A stretch of 50,590 bases of DNA from Herpetosiphonaceae bacterium (GCA_013821605.1 JACDGP010000028.1:1-50590); one strand, 5' to 3'; shown: positions 8,841 to 17,671, numbered from the stretch's first letter. The notes: generated from the letters alone by a model not told the origin. Numbers and translations are program-made.

Positions 8841-10172
8841 ATGCGACAGGCCTTCTTGACCGTCGATCTCGGCTTTGGCGATGCCGGCAAAGGTGCAATC
8901 GTCGACTTTCTCGCCTGTACCTACGCTAGCCACACCGTGGTGCGCTACAACGGCGGCCCTCAGGCGGCCCATCGCGTGGTGACTGCAGGTCCGTGCCCGC
9001 AGGAGCATGTCTTCTCCCAGTTCGGCAGCGGCACGCTGGCCGGGTCCGCAACTCATCTCTCCCGTTTCATGCTGCTGGACCCCTTAGCCATGGTTGCTGA
9101 GGAAGAGCATCTCCAAATATTAGGTATAGCGGATGCCTTCGCGCGTACCACCATTGATGCGCGCGCCCTGGTCATCACCCCCTTCCAGCGGGCTGCAAAC
9201 CGCTTGCAGGAGCTGGCGCGGGGCGATGGGCGACACGGAAGCTGTGGCATGGGCATTGGTGAGACGATGGCAGATCACCTACAGTATGGCACTCAGGTGC
9301 TGTTCGCCCGCGACTTGTCCAATCCCGCCGTTCTCACCACCAAGCTACGCTTTCTCCAGGCCATCAACCTGACGAAAGTACAGTCTCTGCTGCCCCACCT
9401 CCCCAACACTGAGCAGGTCGCACTTGAACTCGATATGCTGCGCGCTGGCGACGGCTTAGCATGGCTTGGCGATGCCTATCGCGACTTTGCGACACGAGCC
9501 CACATCGTCGCGCCTGAGCATCTCCGTACCATTCTACAATGGCCGGGTACGGTCATCTTCGAGGGTGCCCAAGGAGTGCTCCTCGACGAGTGGTATGGCT
9601 TCCACCCGCACACCACCTGGAGCACCACCACCCTTGCTCATGCTGACTGCCTGCTTGAAGAGTGCGGTTATCGCGGCGAAATAACCCGCCTCGGCTTGAC
9701 CCGGTGCTATGCCACGCGTCATGGGCCGGGACCACTCGTGACCGAAGATGCCATGCTCACCGCCGCATTGCCCGACGCTTGCAACAGCTTCGGCCCCTGG
9801 CAACGCGACTTCCGGGTCGGCTGGCTTGACCTGGTGATGCTGCGCTATGCCCTGGCTGTCGTCGGCCCCCTTGATGCGTTGGTAGTAACGTGCCTTGATC
9901 GTCTGCGTGAGCTCCCCATGCTCCAGATCTGTCGCCGCTACGACTACGACACCTTCACCATCGATCACCTTGTTCGCTCCCCACTGCCGCGCTCGTTATC
10001 CTACCAGGAGCAACTCACCCACAACCTTGCGCGCTGCCGTCCTCTGCTCGAAACGGTCCCCGACGTCACCACCTTACTGGATCTCCTGACCACCGAACTG
10101 GGCTTGCCGATCCAGATCATCTCCGAAGGGCCGACGGCGGAGGACAAACAGCTCTCGCTCGTGACCGACTAA
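8841..10172 (+). CDS. Divergent adenylosuccinate synthetase (PurA) paralogue
   Basis: 443 residues, clearly of the PurA fold but altered. The P-loop reads GFGDAGKGAIVDFLA where PurA has GDEGKGKIVD, so the aspartate is kept while Glu and the second Lys become Ala. RYNGGPQAAHRVV keeps the catalytic His region. GMGIGETMAD and TRHGPGPLVTE match IMP-site segments. The aspartate-binding loop (TTGRPRRCGW in PurA) is replaced by FGPWQRDFRVGW. A canonical aspartate plus IMP reaction is therefore doubtful; a related ligation on another nucleotide is possible. It follows the vWA-like gene in an operon, with AGGAG before the ATG. Confidence 0.8.
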   Translation: MRQAFLTVDLGFGDAGKGAIVDFLACTYASHTVVRYNGGPQAAHRVVTAGPCPQEHVFSQFGSGTLAGSATHLSRFMLLDPLAMVAEEEHLQILGIADAFARTTIDARALVITPFQRAANRLQELARGDGRHGSCGMGIGETMADHLQYGTQVLFARDLSNPAVLTTKLRFLQAINLTKVQSLLPHLPNTEQVALELDMLRAGDGLAWLGDAYRDFATRAHIVAPEHLRTILQWPGTVIFEGAQGVLLDEWYGFHPHTTWSTTTLAHADCLLEECGYRGEITRLGLTRCYATRHGPGPLVTEDAMLTAALPDACNSFGPWQRDFRVGWLDLVMLRYALAVVGPLDALVVTCLDRLRELPMLQICRRYDYDTFTIDHLVRSPLPRSLSYQEQLTHNLARCRPLLETVPDVTTLLDLLTTELGLPIQIISEGPTAEDKQLSLVTD

Positions 10173-10257
10173 CTTTTATCTTTGGTAGTGGACGTTTTAA
10201 GCAACGTCATTTTCGACAAGCTCTGCTATTTGTGAAGTAGTACAATAATTCGGTAAA

Positions 10258-10313
10258 AGTCAGTATTGACTATCGTATACATCAATGGTATGATTTAGTT
10301 AGAACTGACTATC
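10258..10313 (+). promoter_or_regulatory. Promoter and likely operator upstream of the PadR regulator
   Basis: TTGACT (10266-10271), a 17-base spacer and TATGAT (10289-10294). The -35 box is one arm of an inverted repeat, AGTCA (10258-10262) with TGACT (10267-10271). The octamer TGACTATC recurs at 10267-10274 and 10306-10313, on either side of the core promoter. Self-control by PadR is inferred from position. The rest of the 205-base gap after the PurA-like gene is AT-rich with no further clear signal. Confidence 0.6.
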
Positions 10314-10377
10314 AGACTTGCGATGCAAACTGAGAGCATTGTCTTACCGGAGATCAGCTGCGTTGTCCTAAGACCTT

Positions 10378-10989
10378 ATGAACCAAGATACTATCCTTTC
10401 GCAATTACGAGAGTATGCCATGCACAAAGAATTACTGTTACTTGGACTTCTCCAAAGCGGTCCAAAGACTGGCTATGATTTGTACCGAATCATTGCGGCG
10501 CATGGGGAGTTGTATACCGATCTCAAAAAGGGCAATGTCTATTATCTTATCGAGCGATTGACCGAGTCAGGTTATCTCCAGGTCAAGCTAGAAGCTGGTG
10601 CGCGTGGTCCACGGCGCGAGCGTCTCATCTATACTCTAACTGACCAAGGACTGCAGCACTTCACCGACCTGCTGCGCGATGTCGTGCGTACCTATGAACT
10701 GGCCCACACGGGCGTCGAAGTTGGCATGGTCTTCTTATCCTATCTCCCTGTGGACGAGGCAATACAGCTCCTGGAAGAGCGACGTCAGGCTATCATCATG
10801 CGGCGAGCGCTCGTGGTCCAGGAGATCCGCGCCGATGCTCCTGTGGCCATGCAATTGGCCCAAGATCATCTCTTGAGTCTCATGGATGCGGAGTTGATCT
10901 GGAGCACGCGCGCACTCGAACGCCTAAGCCGAGAAAGTGAAGTCTCCGCTACGGTCAGCTATGCAGTAGGCCATTCCTCAGGAAGTTAG
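10378..10989 (+). CDS. PadR-family transcriptional regulator
   Basis: The N-terminal winged helix reads LLLLGLLQSGPKTGYDLYRI, then LKKGNVYYLIERLTESGYL and a wing rich in Arg/Glu before LIYTLTDQG, the usual PadR order. A C-terminal helical dimerisation arm follows (VDEAIQLLEERRQAIIMRRA). PadR proteins repress nearby genes and release on binding a ligand. ATG 10378 has no clear Shine-Dalgarno; ATG 10420 (MHKELLLL) is an alternative start with GAGAG upstream. The small membrane protein gene 51 bases downstream is the likely target or partner. Confidence 0.9.
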   Translation: MNQDTILSQLREYAMHKELLLLGLLQSGPKTGYDLYRIIAAHGELYTDLKKGNVYYLIERLTESGYLQVKLEAGARGPRRERLIYTLTDQGLQHFTDLLRDVVRTYELAHTGVEVGMVFLSYLPVDEAIQLLEERRQAIIMRRALVVQEIRADAPVAMQLAQDHLLSLMDAELIWSTRALERLSRESEVSATVSYAVGHSSGS

Positions 10990-11040
10990 GCCTGACGATG
11001 GAGTTCTGCTAGCTACCTCTACCCATATTTGGAGGATCAT

Positions 11041-11484
11041 ATGTCACGCTCAACGCATGCAACATCGGTTCGACGAACTGGAATTTACCCACCACTTTGG
11101 AGTGTTGTCATTTTGGTAAGCGCAGGCACAACGATCATCAATCTGGTTATTGCTAGGATTGCTACCCCGCTGGTCCATGCGCCCGCCGATTACCCCTCCT
11201 TCACTTGGCTGCCGCTACTGGCTGGTTCTCTGGGGGGAACCGTTGGCGGCTATCTATGCTTTTACCTGCTCTCGAAGTTTGTATCACGGCCTAGAGCCAT
11301 CTTCCTTATCGTTGCTACTGCGACGCTTATCTTCTCCTACGGCCTCCCCGTTCTCCCCATTATCAATCCCTTGCCGCGCTTCGCAGGGGTCAATTGGGGT
11401 ATTGCATACACCTTGATAGGAATGCATACAGTAACGGCCGTGCTGATTGTCAGCAGCATTCTCTGGCGGAAGCCCGTGCCCTAG
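11041..11484 (+). CDS. DUF6069-like small membrane protein
   Basis: 147 residues with four hydrophobic helices (about 20-42, 58-80, 88-108 and 118-140) and a short basic N-terminus and C-terminus. The pattern resembles the DUF6069 family (recognition by eye, moderate certainty). The start is fixed by GGAGGAT four bases before ATG 11041; an in-frame TTG at 11029 overlaps that site. It sits just behind the PadR regulator and may be under its control. No catalytic motif was seen. Confidence 0.75.
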   Translation: MSRSTHATSVRRTGIYPPLWSVVILVSAGTTIINLVIARIATPLVHAPADYPSFTWLPLLAGSLGGTVGGYLCFYLLSKFVSRPRAIFLIVATATLIFSYGLPVLPIINPLPRFAGVNWGIAYTLIGMHTVTAVLIVSSILWRKPVP

Positions 11485-11529
11485 ATTGCGGTAGAAGTTA
11501 GATAGTTGAAGGATGCAGGTGCTCGGGAA

Positions 11530-11988
11530 CTATCTTACCTCCCGTACCATAACCATCAACCGCAGTCGCTGGCGTACCACAAGCCCGAAAATACGAAGGA
11601 TGCGGCTACCAAGCCGATATTCTTTTGCCAGGGAACGAGGGAGATCAGTAGGCGCCATTACATGGAAGCCGAATTGCATATAAAAGGTGGCCAGATTGTC
11701 GATACACATCAGATAGATGGGTCCCGTTTCCTTTGCCAAGAGAGCTCGAATGATCATGCTAGCGATGCCTTGATGCTGGCGTTGTGGAATCACCGCAATC
11801 GACGCGAGCTCACGTACCCCATCGGCATGTGGTTTGACTTGCCCCACCCCGATAATGCTGCCACCGTCCTCAGCGAGGAGAAAGTTCTGCCATTGGAGAC
11901 CTCTGGGGTTGATGCGTGCTCGGCGCACGAGAGCAGTGATCACGGCTTGATCATCTGCACGTGCTGAACGAAGCGTAAATGCCATCAC
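11530..11988 (-). CDS. GNAT-family N-acetyltransferase
   Basis: 152 residues. The GNAT core is visible: ELASIAVIPQRQHQGIASMI, the strand plus acetyl-CoA pyrophosphate loop (Q-R-x-x-G-I-A), with an N-terminal LRSARADDQAVITALV start typical of the fold and FYMQFGFHVM as the C-terminal motif. The substrate cannot be told. Starts at GTG 11988 or ATG 11985. It faces the preceding membrane protein gene tail to tail. Confidence 0.85.
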   Translation of the reverse strand: MMAFTLRSARADDQAVITALVRRARINPRGLQWQNFLLAEDGGSIIGVGQVKPHADGVRELASIAVIPQRQHQGIASMIIRALLAKETGPIYLMCIDNLATFYMQFGFHVMAPTDLPRSLAKEYRLGSRILRIFGLVVRQRLRLMVMVREVR

Positions 11989-12340
11989 GCTCGTGCCTGA
12001 TTCAAGCTCAACAACCGCTCCAAAGTCTCCTCGTTACTCAATTCACTTAATCCATCTCTATGCCAAAGACCTGTTGTATCGACTTGCTATAGACTGTTTC
12101 CGATCAATTATACATAGACTTGAGTTTACCGGTTGTGGCTGCATCGGACTTTCGTCTGTTCGTATTAGCTGAACCGGCATCTCGCTGCGGGCAACTGACA
12201 TAAGATAGCAGGCATGCTTTTTTGGGCACAGTGCATAAGATCTGCTGCCTTATCTTTAGGCAGCTTGAGTCTTGCATGCGCGGTTGCAGGTGATACACTG
12301 CTGGCTAGGCACGCCGCCTCTGTGCCTATTTCTCATCCTG
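11989..12340. other. Gene-poor spacer with one hairpin and a weak promoter
   Basis: No convincing gene on either strand. A small stem GCTGCCT/AGGCAGC with a seven-base loop lies at 12244-12264, without a long T run. Just after it, TTGCAT (12272-12277), 16 bases and TACACT (12294-12299) could serve as a promoter for the small gene that follows. Nothing else stands out. Confidence 0.4.
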
Positions 12341-12646
12341 ATGATGAATCACGGAGGGATGATGTATCCCTATATTGTATATAGCCCAATCCATATAACG
12401 CACCAGCAGCGAGTAGCTGCCGCACTCGCGATACATAGAGATGCTGGAGTTGATCTGCCCCGCTTGAGACCTATGGCTCGCGCCTGGAACCAGTTCACGG
12501 CTTGGTTCGTTGCCAGTTCTGTGCGACGAGTGCGCCTACAGCCTCCGAAAGCAGCTCCACCGCGATTGCTCATAATGACACTCGATGGGCGGATGCAGCT
12601 GACTTATCATGACGCTGATGACGGACAGTTTGTCGATGAGGTGTAG
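12341..12646 (+). CDS. Small hypothetical protein
   Basis: About 101 residues from ATG 12341, or 94 from ATG 12362, which has GGAGGG just before it though closer than ideal. The middle is amphipathic and basic (QQRVAAALAIHRDAG, ARAWNQFTAWFVASSVRR) and the C-terminus is acidic. No family was recognised. Support comes from the reading frame, a possible promoter and the lack of a better gene here. It ends 29 bases before the opposing DUF4395-type gene. Confidence 0.4.
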   Translation: MMNHGGMMYPYIVYSPIHITHQQRVAAALAIHRDAGVDLPRLRPMARAWNQFTAWFVASSVRRVRLQPPKAAPPRLLIMTLDGRMQLTYHDADDGQFVDEV

Positions 12647-12674
12647 GGTGGTATCCCTACTCTCGGGGTAAGGC

Positions 12675-13187
12675 CTAATCACCTACCGGTCCATGCGGCT
12701 GACTGCTGGACCGTGCCCAAATATTGCTGCACTCCACACACACTGATTGTGGGATGATGCCAAGCGCCATCAGTGCGCCGAAGATCTTACAGCCTACGCA
12801 GAAGGCAAAGACCGACTCCAGCGTGGCGAGTACTGCGAGGATGCCCATCAGGATGTAGGCAATGCTAGAAAGTCCAAAGCCAAAGGCCAGCAGGAGTGCA
12901 AGGAGCGAAAGAACGGCTCCACAGCTTTGAGCAAAACGTTTTGGTGGTCCTGGCACATACTTCGCTGCAACACCTAATCGTGGTGTAATCACTCGGGTAG
13001 CCAATTGTCCAAGTGGACTCAAGGTTGGTCCAGTTAAGGTGCGGGCCACAAAGCCATACGCGATCAGCCCAATCAACCAGGGTTGGTGCAACGTCAATAC
13101 GAGCAAGGCCATAACGACGACACCACCTGCGACGATACGTGCCGAGACCTCGTTAACCGGATTGGGGAAACTGAAAAAGCTTTTCAT
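12675..13187 (-). CDS. DUF4395-type membrane protein
   Basis: 170 residues from the ATG at 13187, which gives the family-like start MKSFFSFPNPVNEVSARIVA; the frame remains open upstream to 13247 but those residues look unlike the family. Hydrophobic helices lie at about 25-45, 95-115 and 120-140. The motifs FVARTLTGPTLSPLGQLATR and FCVGCKIF (a C-x2-C pair in a membrane helix) are typical of DUF4395 proteins, whose role is not established. It is divergent from the helicase-associated gene. Confidence 0.8.
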   Translation of the reverse strand: MKSFFSFPNPVNEVSARIVAGGVVVMALLVLTLHQPWLIGLIAYGFVARTLTGPTLSPLGQLATRVITPRLGVAAKYVPGPPKRFAQSCGAVLSLLALLLAFGFGLSSIAYILMGILAVLATLESVFAFCVGCKIFGALMALGIIPQSVCVECSNIWARSSSQPHGPVGD

Positions 13188-13313
13188 ACGATAAACGCCT
13201 CGCCTTGTATTGTTGATAATTCTGACATAGAAACTCAACAAACGCAACTATCAGTATTCAAAGGCCATTCGGTAAGTAGGCAACACCTGCGGACTTCCTA
13301 CAACGCCTTGCTA

Positions 13314-13342
13314 TTGACCGTTACGGAGCCAAACGCTATCAT
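13314..13342 (+). promoter_or_regulatory. Promoter placing the transcript start at the helicase-associated gene's start codon
   Basis: TTGACC (13314-13319), a 17-base spacer and TATCAT (13337-13342). A start six to nine bases downstream falls at about 13349-13352, and the GTG start codon is at 13352, so the mRNA would have almost no leader. Confidence 0.65.
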
Positions 13343-13351
13343 AAAGGGACA

Positions 13352-15259
13352 GTGAAGCATCCAAAAATACAAGGTGAATGGGCGCGCTGGTTGGCGCTCC
13401 AATCGCCTGCCGATCTCCGCGTCCTGGCACGCGGCTGGAAGTTTTCTCCCAACACCTCTGCCGCTGATTTGACAGCAGCGATCCTCGATCCGGTCGTTGT
13501 TCAGGCTCAATGGGAGCGGTTAAGTGGCCCTGAACAAGCGGCCCTGCGTGACATTCTGGCGGCGGGTGGCACCTTGCCGGTCGCGATCATGGAGCGTACG
13601 CATGGCCGTGTGCGTGACATGGCCAATTTCCCGAATGCCCGTAGCTATCTTGAAGCCCTGTCAGCTCCCCCTTCGCCCGCCGAGCGCTTATATCTGCTGG
13701 GCTTGATCATCCGCCATCATGATGAGCGCGGTCAAATCTACAAAGTACCGGTCGAACTTCAGGCGCTCTTGCCGATAGTTCCGCCGCCTGATCGACGGTT
13801 GCACCTCGTCGCGCAGCCTGAGCCGCCGGAGATCGACCATGGCGATGCTGCCCTTATTGAGCAGATGATCGAGCGGCTCTTGATCCTGACCGATCAAGCA
13901 CCGCTCCAAACGCTCGATGATGGTAGCCTGAACAAAAAAAGTATGCTGCAGATCGCGGCGCAGATGAGTCCACCTCCTAACCTGCGGGGCGTGCGCCGTG
14001 AGACTGACTGGCCCTGGCTCGCTTTTGTGCGGGCGACCGCCGTGGCCGCCGGTCTACTACGCCGCACCGCTGATGGTCAACTCCATGTCGCGTCCTCGGG
14101 CGACGTGTGGCTGCGTGCCGCCTCGGTTGAGCGTAGCCGTCTGCTGCTGGAAGGCTGGATTGCAAGTTCGGTGGATGAGCTAACATTGCTGGCTGGCCTA
14201 CGTTGGCGCTCAACGCCCTTTGGCCTCCAACTGCCTGCCGCCCGCCGGACATTATTGCGCCTGTTGGCAACCCTCCCCGGGGGTGCATGGATTGCGCTGC
14301 CGGACGTAGTTGCTGCTGTCTACACGGTTGACCCCTACTTCTTGCGGCGTGATGGACGCTTTGATACCTGGCTGCTGTATGATTCCGGCGGGCAACTGCT
14401 TGCCGGCGAAGGGCACTGGTCGTCAGTCGAGGGTTTGCTGATCGAATATGTAGCCTATGTTTTGCATTGGCTAGCACTAGTGGATGTGGGCGTCGCTGCC
14501 GAGACGCAAACGCGGCTGCTCCGCCTGACCCCGCTCGGGGCACATCTGTTAGCGGCTGCCCCACCACCACCACCCCTGCCAACCGAACCGCTCATCGTGC
14601 AAAGCACCTTTGAGGTGCTCTGTCCACCCCACAGCAGTCCTTATGCCCGCTTCCAGCTTGGACGCATCGGCGAGCGGGTCCGTGACGGCGAGGTCGCGAT
14701 CTATAAATTGACCCGCAAGTCACTGCTCCGTGCTGCTGAGCATGGCATCACGGCTGAACAAGCCCTCACGTTTCTCCGTGATGCCAGCCTCTCCAAACTA
14801 CCGCCTGCCGTTGAATACAGCATCCGCGAGTGGAGCAGCCAAGCCGGGCAGGTCATGCTTGAAAGCGCGGCTCTGTTGCGCGCCGATCCAGTCTTGCTGG
14901 CCGAACTACGACGCTCCAAAGCCATAAAGTTGCCTGTCGTCGAAGAGCTACGACCCGATCTCTGGCGTATCCCAGATGGTGATGCGCCGGGCGTGGCGGA
15001 ACGTTTAAAAGCAGCCGGCTTCGGCCTCGCTGCGACGCTAACGCACAGCACTACCCCACTAAGTGAGCACGATCTCAAGGCGCTAGTGAGCGCGGCCTAT
15101 GCCTATGCGGCTGTGTGTGACGAGCTTGATTTGCCCTGTGAAGTCTCAGCGGCGATGCTACTCCGCTTACGCAAGCTCGTTCCGTCGCGGCATGCGGAGG
15201 CAGCCTACTGGGCGGGCGAGGAGTTGCGCAAGCGCATCAAAGGTGCGGACCAGCCATAA
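13352..15259 (+). CDS. Helicase-associated (XPB/Ssl2-N-like) domain protein
   Basis: 635 residues starting at GTG. The C-terminal third reads LIVQSTFEVLCPP, then YKLTRKSLLRAAEHGITAEQ, ALTFLRDAS and LPPAVEYSIREW. This is the pattern of the helicase-associated (Helicase_C_3) domain found alone in many Actinobacteria and Chloroflexota. No Walker motifs are present, so it is not a helicase by itself. The N-terminal part is alpha-helical. It may act with a DNA repair helicase; recO lies downstream, but a 127-base gap with its own possible promoter separates them. Confidence 0.75.
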   Translation: MKHPKIQGEWARWLALQSPADLRVLARGWKFSPNTSAADLTAAILDPVVVQAQWERLSGPEQAALRDILAAGGTLPVAIMERTHGRVRDMANFPNARSYLEALSAPPSPAERLYLLGLIIRHHDERGQIYKVPVELQALLPIVPPPDRRLHLVAQPEPPEIDHGDAALIEQMIERLLILTDQAPLQTLDDGSLNKKSMLQIAAQMSPPPNLRGVRRETDWPWLAFVRATAVAAGLLRRTADGQLHVASSGDVWLRAASVERSRLLLEGWIASSVDELTLLAGLRWRSTPFGLQLPAARRTLLRLLATLPGGAWIALPDVVAAVYTVDPYFLRRDGRFDTWLLYDSGGQLLAGEGHWSSVEGLLIEYVAYVLHWLALVDVGVAAETQTRLLRLTPLGAHLLAAAPPPPPLPTEPLIVQSTFEVLCPPHSSPYARFQLGRIGERVRDGEVAIYKLTRKSLLRAAEHGITAEQALTFLRDASLSKLPPAVEYSIREWSSQAGQVMLESAALLRADPVLLAELRRSKAIKLPVVEELRPDLWRIPDGDAPGVAERLKAAGFGLAATLTHSTTPLSEHDLKALVSAAYAYAAVCDELDLPCEVSAAMLLRLRKLVPSRHAEAAYWAGEELRKRIKGADQP

Positions 15260-15386
15260 GCTATCCAGGAGCATCACTATGGCCCTTACGGATTGGCATG
15301 TCGTCGCGCTGGCTAAGGTACAATACAGGTTGCATGCGTAGAGTCGGCGTAGCTTGTTCGCCTGACTGTGCTGCCTCGGATACACA

Positions 15387-16136
15387 ATGAACGAACGAAT
15401 CTATCGAACCGAAGCGATTGTCCTGCGTCGCAGAGATTTCGGCGAGGCTGACCGGCTTATTACGCTTTATACACCGGGACGTGGTAAACAGCGCGTCGTG
15501 GCGAAGGGTGCTCGGAAAACGACCAGTCGCATGGGGGGTCATCTTGAACTCTTTACGCGTTCGCAGCTCTTACTCGCGACCGGCCGCAACCTCGATATCA
15601 TCACCCAGGCTCAAACCATCATGCCCTACCGCGCGTTGCGCGAGGATCTGAGCCGTATTAGCTATGCCTATTATGTCTCTGATCTGCTTGATAAGGTGAC
15701 CGGCGATGAGGAGGAAAATCGGCCGCTTTACAACCTCCTGGTGCAAACGCTGGCGGGGCTGGATACCGCAGCTAGCCCCAGCCTGGTCGTCCGCTTTTAT
15801 GAACTGCGGCTGCTTGGCCTGGTTGGCTATCAGCCTGCGTTCTTTCACTGTACCCGCTGCCAAAACGAGCTCACCGAGCAGGCCGAGCAATGGCTCCCCC
15901 CGGCTGGTGTCTTGTGCCCGGAGTGCGCTCTGCAATCGCCCGGCGCCCTGCCGATTTCGCTGGCCGCCTTTAAAGCCCTCCGCTTCCTGCAACGCCAACC
16001 CTTCGCCGATATGACGACTTTACGCTTATCCGAGGCACTTCAAGGGGAGATCGAAGACATACTGCGGCGCATGATTCGCCCAATTTTGGAACGTGATCTC
16101 AAATCTATTACCTTTCTTCAGGCGGTACGACGCTGA
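15387..16136 (+). CDS. recO: DNA repair protein RecO
   Basis: 249 residues. RecO helps RecF/RecR load RecA on gapped single-stranded DNA. The N-terminal OB-fold start is typical: YRTEAIVLRRRDFGEADRLI, then TLYTPGRGKQRVVAKGARK. A zinc site is visible as FHCTRCQNEL and VLCPECAL. Length is normal. A TACAAT box at 15319-15324 may be its promoter. It is followed after 19 bases by the PH-domain gene. Confidence 0.95.
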   Translation: MNERIYRTEAIVLRRRDFGEADRLITLYTPGRGKQRVVAKGARKTTSRMGGHLELFTRSQLLLATGRNLDIITQAQTIMPYRALREDLSRISYAYYVSDLLDKVTGDEEENRPLYNLLVQTLAGLDTAASPSLVVRFYELRLLGLVGYQPAFFHCTRCQNELTEQAEQWLPPAGVLCPECALQSPGALPISLAAFKALRFLQRQPFADMTTLRLSEALQGEIEDILRRMIRPILERDLKSITFLQAVRR

Positions 16137-16155
16137 ATCATACGAGGAGTTGACC

Positions 16156-16794
16156 GTGTCCTATATTGATGGACTATTGGGCCAGGGTGAAGAGATCGTT
16201 TTTGAAACTCGCCATCACTGGTTTATGTTGTTTACGCGCGTGCTGACCAAGCTCATCTTGCTCTTGCTCCTCATTGCTGTGGCCGTCATCGGACCGCAGG
16301 CCTTTCCCTCCGCTGGCTCGCTCATTCCGTTAGGTGCGTTGCTGCTCGGCACTTTTTTGGTACTGAGTGCACTTATGGACTACCTGCGTTGGTCTTACGA
16401 GCAGTATATTGTCACCGACCGACGTGTTATTCAGCTGCATGGTGTGCTTAACAAAAGCGTGCTCGACTCATCACTCGAGAAAATCAACGATGTTGAGCTT
16501 GACCAGACGCTGTTAGGGCGGATCTTCGGCTTCGGCAATATTGAAATTCTGACCGCGAGCCAAGAAGGGATCAACCGCTTCGATCATATTGCTCATCCGC
16601 TCCAGTTCAAAAAAGCCATGCTTGACGCGCGGGCGCGCTATGATCATTACCTTGATCGAGCGCCGGTCCAAGCCTATGCTGGGCCGCCCAACCTCCAATC
16701 CATGCTCAGCCAGCTTGCCGCGCTCCACCAAAGCGGCATTTTGAACGATGCCGAGTTTGAAGCCAAGAAGCGCGCCATTCTAAGCAGGATTTAG
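16156..16794 (+). CDS. Membrane protein with bacterial PH domain and SHOCT motif
   Basis: 212 residues from GTG 16156, which has GAGGAG six bases upstream; a further-upstream GTG at 16093 would overlap recO by 44 bases and lacks such a site. Two hydrophobic helices near residues 28-48 and 54-74 are followed by a bPH_2-like domain (YEQYIVTDRRVIQLHGVL, LEKINDVELDQTLLGRIFGF). The C-terminus LAALHQSGILNDAEFEAKKR is a SHOCT oligomerisation motif. Function unknown. The purine nucleoside phosphorylase gene starts three bases after its stop. Confidence 0.85.
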   Translation: MSYIDGLLGQGEEIVFETRHHWFMLFTRVLTKLILLLLLIAVAVIGPQAFPSAGSLIPLGALLLGTFLVLSALMDYLRWSYEQYIVTDRRVIQLHGVLNKSVLDSSLEKINDVELDQTLLGRIFGFGNIEILTASQEGINRFDHIAHPLQFKKAMLDARARYDHYLDRAPVQAYAGPPNLQSMLSQLAALHQSGILNDAEFEAKKRAILSRI

Positions 16795-16797
16795 CTG

Positions 16798-17640
16798 ATG
16801 ACGCACCTCTTTGAAGAGATCGAAGCTGCCCGTCAGGCTATCACTGCCCGCTCCACACTGCAGCCCGCCACCGGCTTAATCCTTGGCTCGGGTCTGGGCG
16901 AGCTGGCCGATGCTATCGAAAACGCGACCGTCATTCCGTATAGTGCGATCCCGTACTTCCCGACCTCAACCGTACATGGGCACCGTGGCGAGTTGGTATT
17001 GGGTCTGCTCGCCGGTCATCCGGTCGTTGTCATGCGCGGGCGCTTTCACTTTTACGAGGGCTATACTCCGGCCCAAACCACCTTTCCAGTCCGCGTGATG
17101 CGCGCGCTGGGAGCCGGTACGTTAATCGTTACCAACGCCGCTGGCGGTCTACGAGCCGATTGGCAGGTCGGTGATCTGATGCTGATTACTGATCATATCA
17201 ATATACCTGGTATGGCTGGTTACCACCCCCTGCGTGGTGCCAACGATGAGCGGCTGGGCCCGCGCTTTCCGGCGATGACCAATGCCTATGATGTCGCTCT
17301 AGGTGAACGGCTGCGAGCAATCGCACCAAGTGTCGGAATCACGCTTCGCGAAGGGGTCTATACTCAGTTAGCCGGGCCATCATTTGAAACGCGAGCGGAG
17401 TTGCGTCTGCTACAACGCTGGGGTTCCGATGCCGTGGGCATGTCGACGGCCTCCGAGGTTACCGTTGCGGCGCATGCCGGGATGCGCGTGCTGGGCATCT
17501 CGATGATCTCTAATATTGCTACTCCCGACGCCCCACCTGCTAACCATGCCGAAGTATTGGCCGCAGGTGAAGCCGTTAAGGAGCGCTTCGGCCAGCTCCT
17601 CCTCAAACTCCTCGCGGACATGGACAGTTCAACCCATTGA
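16798..17640 (+). CDS. Purine nucleoside phosphorylase
   Basis: 280 residues, trimeric (family 2) PNP type: it splits inosine or guanosine with phosphate into base and ribose-1-phosphate. Motifs visible: LILGSGLGELADAIE (phosphate loop), TVHGHRGELVLG, RFHFYEGY, TNAAGGL, LAGPSFETRAELR and GMSTASEVTVAAHAGM. It complements the adenine deaminase and nucleoside importer at the left of the window. The ATG lies three bases after the upstream stop, so it is translated from the recO transcript. Confidence 0.93.
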   Translation: MTHLFEEIEAARQAITARSTLQPATGLILGSGLGELADAIENATVIPYSAIPYFPTSTVHGHRGELVLGLLAGHPVVVMRGRFHFYEGYTPAQTTFPVRVMRALGAGTLIVTNAAGGLRADWQVGDLMLITDHINIPGMAGYHPLRGANDERLGPRFPAMTNAYDVALGERLRAIAPSVGITLREGVYTQLAGPSFETRAELRLLQRWGSDAVGMSTASEVTVAAHAGMRVLGISMISNIATPDAPPANHAEVLAAGEAVKERFGQLLLKLLADMDSSTH

Positions 17641-17671
17641 TACGGTTGTGGTCCAAACCACCGTTACGACT

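Noticed and set aside
9534-9968. 144-codon minus-strand frame
   Set aside because: Antisense shadow of the PurA-like gene.
11500-11535. Inverted repeat AGATAGTT/AACTATCT between convergent genes as a terminator
   Set aside because: AT-rich eight-base stem with a 20-base loop and no T run; it also covers the GNAT stop codon.
12104-12298. 64-codon minus-strand frame in the 12-kb spacer
   Set aside because: No ribosome site, Cys/Lys/Ser-rich composition unlike other genes, no family resemblance.
15282-15344. 20-codon frame with AGGAG upstream before recO
   Set aside because: Very short, no recognisable composition, and it overlaps the likely recO -10 box; recorded but not supported.
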